From the NCBI GenBank assembly GCA_963789025.1, contig CAWBIT010000005.1, positions 620,001 to 684,000 on the forward strand: a DNA stretch of 64,000 bases, given 5' to 3'. How positions within the stretch are numbered: the stretch's first letter is position 1; each line of letters starts with the position of its first letter. This document shows, piece by piece, positions 52,450 to 60,450 of the stretch. The notes under the pieces are model-generated. The model saw nothing but the letters and a program-made list of their open reading frames with translations, searched no databases and was not told the origin of the DNA. The position numbers and the translations under genes were made by a program. The stretch comes from AP-15 sp963789025 (GTDB taxonomy: Bacteria; Pseudomonadota; Alphaproteobacteria; ATCC43930; CGMCC-115725).

Positions 52450-53289
52450 ATGGACCAAGCGAACCTCATGCTCGCTACGGAGCAAAGCGAACGGCCGGTT
52501 GAGCCGGGCCTGGCCGTGCCATCATCGGACAGCCTTTCGACGGTTTTCGGATTAATTGAAAGGGTGGCGCTCGACCCCCGCGCAGATGTCGAAAAGCTCG
52601 AACGCGTCATCGGCATGTACGATCGGCTCGAGGCGAAAGAGGCCGAGCTCGCCTACAACTCGGCGAAGGGCCGGATTCTGAGTAAGCTTGCCCGCATCAA
52701 GATCGTGAAGAACAGGTCCGCTCTCTATCAAATCGAGAAGGGGAAGCCGTCAAAGGGCAGCTCCTTCAAATACGCCCCGCTGGAGGAGATCGACAAACAC
52801 CTGCGGCCGCTCTTGGTGGAGGAGGATATGGATCTCTGCTATTCCGACGAACCGCGGGAGGATGGCGGGATCCTGATCCGCGGCCGTCTGAAGCACTTAC
52901 CGAGCGGTCACTTTGAAGATTCCTTTATGCCGGCTCCGCTGGACACCACGGGTGGCAAGTCGGACGTGCAGGCGGTCGGGAGCACCAATTCTTTCCTCCG
53001 CCGATACATCGCCTGCAACATCTTCAACATTGTGGTTGCCGAGGATGATGACGACGGCGCTGGAGGAGCGATAGACGAGGGCCAGACCAAGACAATTCTC
53101 GATCTGATCAAAAAAGCCAAAGCCGGGCCGAAGTTTCTGAAATACATGAAGGCTCGGAGCATCGAGGAAGCCGGCTCTCTCGAAGCCGCGGTAGCGACGA
53201 TCGCAGCCCGGGATTATCGCAAGGCCATTTGCACTTTAGAGGAACAGATAGCCAAGGCGGAGGCTGGTCATGCCGATCTTTCATCATGA
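52450..53289 (+). CDS. ERF-family single-strand annealing protein (phage recombinase)
   Basis: 279 residues from ATG 52450, behind a strong site AAAGGAGGAATTCTG. The frame could begin at 52348 but the upstream codons look random. ERF landmarks: KLERVIGMYDRLEAKEAELA, IVKNRSALYQIEKGKPSKGS, KYAPLEEIDKHLRPLLVEED and VQAVGSTNSFLRRYIACNIF. It anneals complementary single strands exposed by an exonuclease. The C-terminal 75 residues (TKTILDLIKKAKAGPKFLKY) resemble a helical domain common in such proteins. It overlaps the exonuclease gene by 20 bases, forming a two-component recombination module. Confidence 0.88.
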   Translation: MDQANLMLATEQSERPVEPGLAVPSSDSLSTVFGLIERVALDPRADVEKLERVIGMYDRLEAKEAELAYNSAKGRILSKLARIKIVKNRSALYQIEKGKPSKGSSFKYAPLEEIDKHLRPLLVEEDMDLCYSDEPREDGGILIRGRLKHLPSGHFEDSFMPAPLDTTGGKSDVQAVGSTNSFLRRYIACNIFNIVVAEDDDDGAGGAIDEGQTKTILDLIKKAKAGPKFLKYMKARSIEEAGSLEAAVATIAARDYRKAICTLEEQIAKAEAGHADLSS

Positions 53290-53950
53290 CGTGGCGCAAT
53301 ACTCTGACGAGTATGACCGCCTCAGGCTTGGGATCCCGACGAGCTCCAATTTTCACAAGATCATCACACCCCAAGGCAAACCGTCGAAGCAGTGGCGTGA
53401 ATACGCGTGCGTCCTGATCGCCGAGCGAATCTTGCAGCAGAAAATCGAATTCTACAATTCGCCGGCAATGGAGCGGGGCTTGATCGTCGAGGCCGACGCC
53501 GTCGATTGGTATGAATTCGATCAAGACGTCACCACTCAAAGGGTCGGCTTCATCACCGATGACAGTCACACGTTGGGATGCAGTCCTGACCGGCTTGTCG
53601 GCGCCGAAGGGCTATTGGAAATCAAGGCTCCGCTCCCGCACACCCAGGTCGACTACTGGATTTCGGGAGAGATCAGTGAACGCTTTCGCCCTCAGTTGCA
53701 AGGTCAGCTCTACATATCGCAGCGAAGCTGGGTCGATATCGTCTGCTGGCACGATGTGCTTCCTAAGTTGGTCATGCGGGTTGAGCCAGATGAAAAATTT
53801 ATCGAAGCCCTCGACCGCGAGCTCCTGATCTTCAACTACTTCATCGACCGGGTGATGGATAAAATCCGCGCGACGAATGATCGGCCGATCCCGCCAAGCA
53901 GATTCGCGCTGAAGGCCGCGCTGCGCGCAAGCGTGGAAATGGTTCGATGA
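53270..53950 (+). CDS. YqaJ-like viral recombinase/lambda-type exonuclease
   Basis: 226 residues of the PD-(D/E)XK nuclease superfamily in the YqaJ group. Features are RLGIPTSSNFHKIITPQGKP near the start, AMERGLIVEADAVDWYEF, and the catalytic DRLVGAEGLLEIKAPLPHTQ with the Asp...Glu-x-Lys trio; the RPQLQGQLYISQRSWVDIVC part follows. It would digest one strand of a duplex end to give tails for the ERF protein. Its ATG lies inside the end of the ERF gene. Together they form a phage recombination pair, apparently intact. Confidence 0.9.
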   Translation: MPIFHHDVAQYSDEYDRLRLGIPTSSNFHKIITPQGKPSKQWREYACVLIAERILQQKIEFYNSPAMERGLIVEADAVDWYEFDQDVTTQRVGFITDDSHTLGCSPDRLVGAEGLLEIKAPLPHTQVDYWISGEISERFRPQLQGQLYISQRSWVDIVCWHDVLPKLVMRVEPDEKFIEALDRELLIFNYFIDRVMDKIRATNDRPIPPSRFALKAALRASVEMVR

Positions 53951-54210
53951 TCCGAGAATCACTTATTACCGCCCCGCGGTCAGCGTGCAACGCCACCGTT
54001 GCTCACCCGCATCTGATCGCAAGGAGCCGCCACTCGATCTCACGCAGCTGGAGGACGAAATGCACGATCGACTAATGAGATTCAAGAACACCGCGCCGGT
54101 AACCAGGCAAGGAAGTCACGTTTGCACGGTTTCTGGAAGTATGATCGCAATCTTTTCGCGGCCGGGTAAATAGCGCAAAAAACGTAGCTCGTTGGTTTTG
54201 TGTGGGAGTC

Positions 54211-54627
54211 ATGATTGCACCTCGCATCCCCCGCACCACGGCGCGCGGCAAGCCCAAGCCGGATCGTCGGAAGCGCACGCGGCACTTAGCTTTTGTCAGA
54301 CAGCTTGCCTGCGTCGCCTGTGGTAAAGCAGCCCCCTCAGAGGCCGCGCATGTACGCTCGGGATCTGACGGCGGAGCGGGAATGAAGCCGTCGGACCGCT
54401 ATTCCGTATCTCTCTGCACCAGCTGCCATGAGCTGCAGCACCGGTTCGGTGAACTGACATTCTGGAATGTGCTACGTATTGATCCGCTCAACGTAGCTTT
54501 GCGTTTGTGGACGGTATCAGGAGATCTTGAAGCTGGGGAGAGGATCGTCTTCCGGGCGCGCCAGCACATTAATTTAATGAGGGTCGCTGACCGAGCAACG
54601 CACAGTCCCGCCGTAATCAAATCCTAG
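54211..54627 (+). CDS. HNH/DUF968-like phage protein
   Basis: 138 residues from ATG 54211, preceded by GGGAG. The zinc-binding pattern is CVACGKAAPSEAAHVRSGSD followed by VSLCTSCHELQHRFG, with two CxxC knuckles and an AAHVR histidine. This fits HNH-type proteins of phage recombination regions (such as DUF968 or Ref-like). The N-terminus is basic (RTTARGKPKPDRRKRTRHL), useful for DNA binding. It follows the exonuclease by about 260 bases on the same strand, consistent with one phage early block. Confidence 0.8.
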   Translation: MIAPRIPRTTARGKPKPDRRKRTRHLAFVRQLACVACGKAAPSEAAHVRSGSDGGAGMKPSDRYSVSLCTSCHELQHRFGELTFWNVLRIDPLNVALRLWTVSGDLEAGERIVFRARQHINLMRVADRATHSPAVIKS

Positions 54628-55604
54628 TACACTTGGATCAACAGATCGAAGATAACCCGTTGGTCATGTCAACGGCCAGGAGCGCTGGCCCGATTGCCGA
54701 TGAGCGTGGAGAGTGCCGAGCGTCGCGCCGGCTTAACCGCTAAGGCGTGCAAGCGAGCGGGGCCGGGTCGCGACAGGCGCGGAACAGCAACCGACGAGAT
54801 TGGCAGCGTCGCGCAGCGGTCATTCAGGCACAGCCTCGCTCTGCGAATGTGGCGGTCCGTTCCTCAGCCGCGCCCGGCGCGGCGCGGCAGGAGGGGCGCG
54901 ATCTTGGCTAACGTTGAAACGGAAGATCAGCAGGCGAGCGTGCGGTAGTGGGGCTTGGCGCTGCCATGCGGGTTTCGGATGGGCCCGCCCTTCGCCGGAT
55001 TTCCGCCAGAACATCTGGTGCGTCGAAGCTGCGGAACCCAGCCACTGGCAGCGGCTACCGCAGCGGAAGACCGAGAAGGAGGGGGCGGCGAACGGATAAT
55101 ACGGGCCGTGCCGAGAACGGGTTTCGGCGACCTCGCGTCGCCGGCCTGGAACCACGCACGGCCAGGAGGTCGAGGTCGGTAGGCTCGCCAACGCGCTGCT
55201 GTACAAGCAGTTGCTCGTCCGGGCCGCCGAGGGGTTTTCGGAGATCTGCGGGGTTCGGGGTGCGGTTATGCGGCCTCTGCCGGCCGTCCGTCGTTTGCGC
55301 CGGAGATCCCGGACGCAGCCGTTCCATCCACAACCCGGCCTGCGTGCTATCAATCCCCCTTGCTGAATCGGATCCGCGCTCCCTCGATGCAGTGTGACGC
55401 CGTCTTGCGCGCGAGGCGGCGAAAAGCGCCGGCCGCCGAGCGGCGCATAAGGCCCGTGCGCGGCGCCAAGCGAGAGACTCGGCCGGAATGCCTGATTATC
55501 GCTACGGCCGCTTCGGGTCGGCGAGATGTCGCGTGGCGACCTGCTAGCCAGGCTGCCGGCTGTGCTCCGTTACAATGACTACGCGTTAAGCGTAGTTTCC
55601 GATA
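54628..55604. other. Nearly 1 kb without a recognisable gene
   Basis: Very GC-rich, with many overlapping frames that look like shadows. One stretch in the + direction near 55170-55365 reads somewhat like protein (VGRLANALLYKQLLVRAAEG) but has no good start or known family. No RNA gene was recognised. Confidence 0.5.
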
Positions 55605-55873
55605 ATGGAGTTTGAGTGGGATGACGCCAAGCACGCCAAAACGCTACGTGATCGGGGCGTCGGCTTCGACGACGGTGCCCGAATTTCGAAGGCCCGGTGG
55701 TGATCTGGCAGGACACCCGCCGCGAATATGGCGAAGACAGCTTTCGGGCCGTCGGAGAAGGCCAAGGCGATGTTCTGCATGTGGTGTTTACTCGGCGCAG
55801 CGCAGCGGTGCGAATAATCTCGGTGCGGCGAGCCAATCGAAAGGAAATCGAGATATGGCGATTACGCGAATGA
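55605..55873 (+). pseudogene. BrnT-like toxin gene with a one-base deletion
   Basis: From ATG 55605 the frame reads MEFEWDDAKHAKTLRDRGVG then FDDGARI and would stop after ten more codons. Adding one T in the TTT run at 55684-55686 restores IFEGPVVIWQDTRREYGEDS, FRAVGEGQGDVLHVVFTRRS and VRIISVRRANRKEIEIWR, ending at TGA 55871-55873. That is a complete BrnT-type RNase of about 90 residues with the EWD...H...K start and RxxNxxE end of the family. It overlaps the antitoxin start at 55855. A dead toxin beside an intact antitoxin is a usual end state for such modules. Confidence 0.82.
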
Positions 55874-56205
55874 CGCTTGACGAGATCAAGGCGCGCCGGT
55901 CGCGGCGCAATCGCGCGAAGATCAAAGCGACAAGCGAGGAGGAAATTCACCAGCACATGATTGAGGATGGCCAAGTCCCGGATGAGGAGCTGCGGGAAGA
56001 AGATATTATCTCCGCATGGTATATCCGCAAGCGCCTCGGAATGTCGCAGCAAGAATTTGCCGATACGCTGGGGATCCCTGTCGCGACGTTGCGGAACTGG
56101 GAACAAAATCGGGTGATGATGGAGCCGGCAACGATCGCGCTCATGCGCATTCTGGCGCATGAGCCGCAGGCCGCGCTCCGAGCGCTTCGCCGTCGCGCTG
56201 CATAA
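55855..56205 (+). CDS. Helix-turn-helix antitoxin paired with the BrnT-like toxin
   Basis: 116 residues from ATG 55855. The N-terminal part (MTLDEIKARRSRRNRAKIKA) and the middle (EEEIHQHMIEDGQVPDEELR) precede a Cro/Xre-type helix-turn-helix, WYIRKRLGMSQQEFADTLGI then PVATLRNWEQNRVMMEP. Antitoxins of this type bind the toxin and repress their own operon. A longer frame from 55612 exists but its first 80 codons are the BrnT gene read in the wrong phase, so the short start is correct. It overlaps the toxin gene end by 19 bases. Confidence 0.85.
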   Translation: MAITRMTLDEIKARRSRRNRAKIKATSEEEIHQHMIEDGQVPDEELREEDIISAWYIRKRLGMSQQEFADTLGIPVATLRNWEQNRVMMEPATIALMRILAHEPQAALRALRRRAA

Positions 56206-57067
56206 CCCGATTGCCGGGGCCACAATCTGCTCGGGCGCATGATCGGCATCATGAGAGAGCGTATGAGCGCCGCCTCCGGCGAGGGGCCGTCGTAATCGGT
56301 CGGAGCGGCTGATCGCCCGCGCCGCCGGCCCGGGGTCGAGGTCCGCCATCCGGCCTCATCGTGTCCCGATCGCGGCGCTAACATGCAGGCGATCCCCAGC
56401 GAAGTTACGCAGCATTGGGGGGCTGAGCGGGCGCGTGCGGTTCGACCGTACCGATGGCCTCGCGGGCGGGCGCGGCGGTTTGATCCGGTTCGGTCGATCT
56501 GGCAAACGGGCCCGGCCGTTGGGCCAAATGTGTTGGCGCTGAATCGTGTTCACACCACGCGCGGTCCTGTCCGGCGCCGCGCCAGCCTGATCGTCGTCAC
56601 CACGAAGATCTCGCCGTGCGAGGCGGCGAGCGGCCGCAGTCTAGTCTATTAAGCAAAGTTGACATCCTGGAACTCGTCAGCAACATTCAGTCGAACCGCG
56701 ATGCCCAGCGCGTACGGTAGCTCTCACTCGCTGATCAGCGGCAAGAGGTATTCTGAGGGACGATCCGTCGTATAGACACCATATCATTGTGCCGGCGAAA
56801 ATTCCGGTTCGGATGACCGTCGACCAATTCCTCAAATGGGATTCGGAGGACGGGCGCAGATATGAGCGGCCGAACGGAAACTCCGGCCGCCAGGCATAAA
56901 GCTGGTTTGCGATGAAGCCCGTCTCGCAAGCCGACTGTGTCAAGTTTCTCATTGCAATTTGTCCTAGCAGATGAAATGTCCGGGTGTGGCAGCAGATGCT
57001 CCTCCGGTTTTGGGCGTGTTCCAGACCGGGAGATCGGGTCGCGAACCCGAGGCACGGCTGGCGCAGC
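56206..57067. other. About 860 bases without a recognisable gene
   Basis: No conserved frame, repeat or RNA gene was found. It forms the border between the mobile-element zone and the exopolysaccharide region; an integration scar may lie here but no tRNA or repeat marks it. Confidence 0.5.
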
Positions 57068-58471
57068 TCAAAACTGCGTGCCAGCCCTCAACGTGAATAT
57101 GTTTTGGCTAAACGAAGCCCCCGCCGCCATTGAACTCTGCTGGGCGTAGTAGATATCACCGCCGAGGTACAGGTTCCGGTTTACCTGATATCTGACGGTA
57201 GCGTTGACAATAAAGACATTATCCGCTCCGCGGCTAATGCCCTGGAAAGTGTTGTTTATGTAGGTGCCGGTGAGGCCAAGTTGGAGGTTGGGCAAGAGCT
57301 GGTGATTGACGCCCGCCGAGAAGACCCTCGAGAGATAGCTGTTTCCGGCCGTGGGGATACTGGTGCCTGCCGTTGTCAGCCCAGTAAAGGCTCCCGTGCC
57401 CGTATTGAACGTCGTCAGCCCAGTAAAGGTGAGTGTCGTAAGCGGAGTGATGGACCACGTGAGATCTCCGCCGAAATCGGGTGTAGAGGTCGAACCAAGG
57501 CTCGACTGGGCAAAATTTTGGACCAAGTATCCAACATAGGCATCGCCATAAATAATGTGGTTCCTAGGAAGGATCTGCAGACCGACATCGACGCGATACG
57601 TTGTAAAATTCGGGCGCGTTTCTCCCGGCACAGTATGCCAATAGTCGAACAGGCTGGCACCGACACGGCCATAGCCAAGGTAATCCGGAATAATTTCATA
57701 CCTGCCGGTAACAGCCGCCGAGGAGGCTGTTGCATCTTGCGAGCTCTGCGGCAATACGCCGCCGCCGACGAGCTGTGCGGCGTTGTATTGCGCCGATGTT
57801 ACACCGACATCGACATTGTAGGAAAAGCGTCGCCCTCCCTGCACATAGCCTGCTGTCGCGACGTATTCCCAGTACGTGACCGGCTCAGCAATGGAGCCAG
57901 GTGAATTGGGCGAGCCGTAGGCTATGTGCTGGTGGGCCACTTGTGCGGTCCCGTAAAGTTGACTTCCAGCGGTCACGTCGAGCGTACCGTCTGCGCTGAT
58001 GGCACCGTCCTGAGTGTTTTGCGCTGAATGGTCGGCATAAGCTTGCAGCAAGGAAACACCGTGCGCATTTAGGGAATTCGAGGAAAAGTTCGACTGTAAA
58101 TCGAAGCTCGTTGTGAGGGCAGTAATCAAATCGGAGCTGGGGCGAGTGCTGGTCGCAAAGATGTTGCTGTTATAGGCTTCGTCAAGCTCGGCGCGCGGGA
58201 ACCAGAAAAAGTCACCGACACGAAGTCCGATCGGAGCGAATGCCGAGGGCTGTTGTTGCGGGGTGCGCGGCGCCACCGGATATGGCAGTAGCGATTCTGT
58301 AATTTGGGCGAACGCATCGAGCGGCAGGAGGCTGAGGTGAATAAGCAAACAAAATGCCGCAAGCCGGCTGTTCAGCTTCTTCACGAGGACAGCGAGGCAG
58401 ACGTTCCGATCCGGCGCGACCTCAGGGCGCGCTCCTTCGATTTCCGCTGAATTTTTGACTGACCGACTCAA
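57068..58471 (-). CDS. Outer-membrane beta-barrel protein of an exopolysaccharide locus (BBP2-like)
   Basis: 467 residues. A signal segment (LAAFCLLIHLSLLPLDAFAQ) lies around residues 37-56, after a long cytosolic start. The mature part has alternating polar and nonpolar strands, for example YRVDVGLQILPRNHIIYGDA, LTTLTFTGLTTFNTGTGAFT and YQVNRNLYLGGDIYYAQQSS, and ends in Phe (LRAGTQF), as outer-membrane proteins do. The N-terminal GLRVGDFFWFPRAELDEAYN with NSNIFAT is a pattern of the putative beta-barrel porin-2 group found in exosortase-linked exopolysaccharide loci. It is followed upstream by the VanZ-like gene with one base between. Probable role: export or anchoring of polysaccharide. Confidence 0.78.
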   Translation of the reverse strand: MSRSVKNSAEIEGARPEVAPDRNVCLAVLVKKLNSRLAAFCLLIHLSLLPLDAFAQITESLLPYPVAPRTPQQQPSAFAPIGLRVGDFFWFPRAELDEAYNSNIFATSTRPSSDLITALTTSFDLQSNFSSNSLNAHGVSLLQAYADHSAQNTQDGAISADGTLDVTAGSQLYGTAQVAHQHIAYGSPNSPGSIAEPVTYWEYVATAGYVQGGRRFSYNVDVGVTSAQYNAAQLVGGGVLPQSSQDATASSAAVTGRYEIIPDYLGYGRVGASLFDYWHTVPGETRPNFTTYRVDVGLQILPRNHIIYGDAYVGYLVQNFAQSSLGSTSTPDFGGDLTWSITPLTTLTFTGLTTFNTGTGAFTGLTTAGTSIPTAGNSYLSRVFSAGVNHQLLPNLQLGLTGTYINNTFQGISRGADNVFIVNATVRYQVNRNLYLGGDIYYAQQSSMAAGASFSQNIFTLRAGTQF

Positions 58472-58472
58472 A

Positions 58473-58841
58473 TCAGACGACGTCTAAATATGCGCGTTTC
58501 CACAAGCGGCGTACGAGGAGGGCTGCAGCGAGCCCGCCGGCGAACGCTCCGAACGCTGATGCCGCAAAATCCTCGATTGCGGGATGTCGGCCCGGCGAAA
58601 AATGCTGTAAGTACTCCAGGAGACCGGCGTACACCCAAAATAAGCCGATGATGCGTAGAGGACCTCGCCGTTGATACCCAGCCACGGCGATGGCCGCCGA
58701 TCCCGCATAGGCGACTAAATGCTCTAGCTGGCCGGGAAATCCGGTTCGCACCATATCTTGAGCAGGTAACAACGAAAGGACTGCCAGCAGCAGGACACAG
58801 CACCATGTGAGAATGCGAAAGGATGTCTGAACCGGGTGCAT
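58473..58841 (-). CDS. VanZ-like small membrane protein
   Basis: 122 residues from ATG 58841; a TTG 21 codons upstream is less likely. Four hydrophobic helices are visible: ILTWCCVLLLAVLSLLPAQ, HLVAYAGSAAIAVAGY, IIGLFWVYAGLLEYLQHFSP and FAASAFGAFAGGLAAALLV. The VanZ-like marks are LEHLVAYAG and the ExLQ-x-PGRH-x-x-IEDFAASA-type stretch. Function is unknown; VanZ-like genes often accompany exopolysaccharide and exosortase loci. It is next to the beta-barrel gene and should be co-transcribed, diverging from the export lipoprotein. Confidence 0.85.
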   Translation of the reverse strand: MHPVQTSFRILTWCCVLLLAVLSLLPAQDMVRTGFPGQLEHLVAYAGSAAIAVAGYQRRGPLRIIGLFWVYAGLLEYLQHFSPGRHPAIEDFAASAFGAFAGGLAAALLVRRLWKRAYLDVV

Positions 58842-59037
58842 CGGCGCGACATTATCGATTGCGAAGCTTTTGGCAACCTCTCTCAGCTTTGTTGTCGCGC
58901 CCAAGGCAGTTCTCTGGGGATAGCGCAGGGTTTTGCCCCCCGAGCTCGCGGCTCTCCGGGCGGCGGCGACACCTTCTCATGCTAGAATCGGAGCGCGACT
59001 TGGTGTTAAAGGAAACATCCTGAGGAGGTGCTCGAGC

Positions 59038-59592
59038 ATGAACCCATATCTCCGCATTGCGTGGGTGGCGTTGATCGCCCTCTTTGCCGTGGCCGGTTGT
59101 TCTCCGGGCAGTGGCTTGCCGGAGCTCGCTGCCAAGCCCGATGTCTCGTATCATCTCGGACCAGGAGATAGCGTTCTGATCAGGGTGCTCGGGGCCGATG
59201 AGCTCAATGGCCAATACACCGTCCAAGACGACGGGACGGTCAGGATGCTGCTGATCAGCTCAGTACCGGCGGCGGGCTTGACTGCGGATCAGCTCGAAGC
59301 CAAAATAGAGGAGAAATTAAAAGCGGGCCGATACCTCACTCAGCCTCATGCCAGCGTAGCTATAATAACCTATCGGCCGTACTACATTCTTGGCGAAGTC
59401 GCTGGTCCCGGCGGGTATCCGTACGTCAGTGGCATGAACGTTCTTAGTGCTGTAGCGGCCGCTCACGGCTATACTTATAGAGCGAATCAGAACTTTGTAA
59501 TCCTCACGCGAAATGGCGAGGAGAGCAAGGCGGATATTATGTCGCCGATTCGGCCCGACGACATCATCCGCGTTCCTGAACGTTATTTCTAG
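59038..59592 (+). CDS. Polysaccharide export lipoprotein (Wza/ExoF-like, SLBB-containing)
   Basis: 184 residues from ATG 59038 behind GAGGAGGTGC. The lipobox is AVAGC, so it is anchored in the outer membrane. The export domain reads YHLGPGDSVLIRVLGADELN and YTVQDDGTVRMLLISSVPAA; an SLBB-like part follows, YYILGEVAGPGGYPYVSGMN and VLSAVAAAHGYTYRANQNFV. Short Wza-like proteins of this size make the periplasmic ring of ABC- or Wzy-type export complexes and of exosortase-linked loci. It has no periplasmic co-polymerase partner in the window. Confidence 0.88.
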   Translation: MNPYLRIAWVALIALFAVAGCSPGSGLPELAAKPDVSYHLGPGDSVLIRVLGADELNGQYTVQDDGTVRMLLISSVPAAGLTADQLEAKIEEKLKAGRYLTQPHASVAIITYRPYYILGEVAGPGGYPYVSGMNVLSAVAAAHGYTYRANQNFVILTRNGEESKADIMSPIRPDDIIRVPERYF

Positions 59593-59991
59593 AGGACGTG
59601 GATTGCGCTGTTGCCGGGAAATTTGCCTGCAACGGCGGAAAATCGCCGCCTGATCTGGAGAGATTGTCGTGCGTTTTCAGCCGGTTGAGTGCCAATTCCC
59701 GGCACCGGCGAGCAGCCGAATTCGCAGCGAATTGCAGGGGAAAAAATCGCGGCCAGCGGGGGAATTGCAGCGGACGTCCGGACGGAAAAATCGATCTATT
59801 GCGCCATGCCGAAGTGGTGATCGCGGAACTCGTACCCGAGGCGGGGACGGTCGCACTCCTTGGCGCCGGGCTTGACTAGCCTGGCGGCGGGGCGGCGCCG
59901 TCGCTCGACCCAAGTTAATCCGGTTGATAATTCGAATGACGGGTGACACGATCGCTCTTTCTGGAAATCTCGGCTGGAGAGGGAGAGAACA
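59593..59991. other. Intergenic region with a frameshifted PEP-CTERM-like tail
   Basis: No intact gene. At 59832-59870 the + strand reads VPEAGTVALLGAG, and one base further on, 59872-59904, LTSLAAGRRRR, the two parts of a PEP-CTERM sorting tail separated by one extra base. The remaining upstream codons show no recognisable protein, so this is at most the 3' end of a dead gene. Confidence 0.45.
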
Positions 59992-60450
59992 GTGGCCCGC
60001 AGAAGACCCTTCAAATCGCCTGCGCTGGCGATAACGACCCTGAGCCTATGTTTTATTGTGCATGGGGCCAACCCGCTGCATGCTCAAGGGCCCTATCAGC
60101 CGGGAGGGGCATCGCAGCCCGGCGGCGCCTATCAGCCGGGTGGGGCATCGCAACCCGGCGGCGCCTATCAGCCGGGTGGGGCATCGCAGCCCGGCGGCGC
60201 CTATCAGCCGGGTGGGGCACCGCAGACCGGCGCACCCTATCAGCCCGGCGGAATACCGCAGCCCGGCACCGCCTATCAGCCTGGCGCATCCTATCAGCCC
60301 GGTGCAGCTTATCAGCCCGGCATCGGCGGACCGTATCGGCCAGGTGCGACAACGCTGCCTGGTGCCGTCTACCAGCCCGGCATCGGCGGGCCTTATCAGC
60401 CTGCAGGGACACCGCAGCCCGGTGCCGCATCTCCGCCCGGCAGTCGTTAA
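59992..60450 (+). CDS. Secreted Pro/Gly/Gln-rich repeat protein
   Basis: 152 residues, GTG start after GGAGAGGGAGAG. A signal peptide (SPALAITTLSLCFIVHGANP, cleaved near LHAQ) leads into tandem YQPGGASQPGGA units of 12 residues; the later part keeps YQPG with varied spacers, as in YQPGIGGPYRPG. There is no Cys and almost no charge, so the mature chain is likely unfolded and may bind polysaccharide or cell-wall material. It converges on the GT-C gene with a four-base overlap of ends. The opposite strand is also open through the repeats, which is a by-product of their composition. A scrap of a second copy is at 62048-62170. Confidence 0.7.
   Translation: MARRRPFKSPALAITTLSLCFIVHGANPLHAQGPYQPGGASQPGGAYQPGGASQPGGAYQPGGASQPGGAYQPGGAPQTGAPYQPGGIPQPGTAYQPGASYQPGAAYQPGIGGPYRPGATTLPGAVYQPGIGGPYQPAGTPQPGAASPPGSR
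60094..60273 (+). repeat. Five 36-bp tandem repeats
   Basis: Units of 36 bases, each beginning TATCAGCC and encoding YQPGGASQPGGA or a close variant. The first three are almost identical and the last two have diverged, so the array may still change length by slippage. Confidence 0.9.

Noticed and set aside
47878..54627. An intact prophage
   Set aside because: No integrase, large terminase, portal, capsid, tail or lysis gene was found and no attachment site or tRNA marks a border; only scattered phage-type genes remain.
54820..55353. A 177-codon minus-strand frame in the gene-poor part of the phage region
   Set aside because: It has Arg/Pro/Gly-rich composition with no family match and several equally open overlapping frames.
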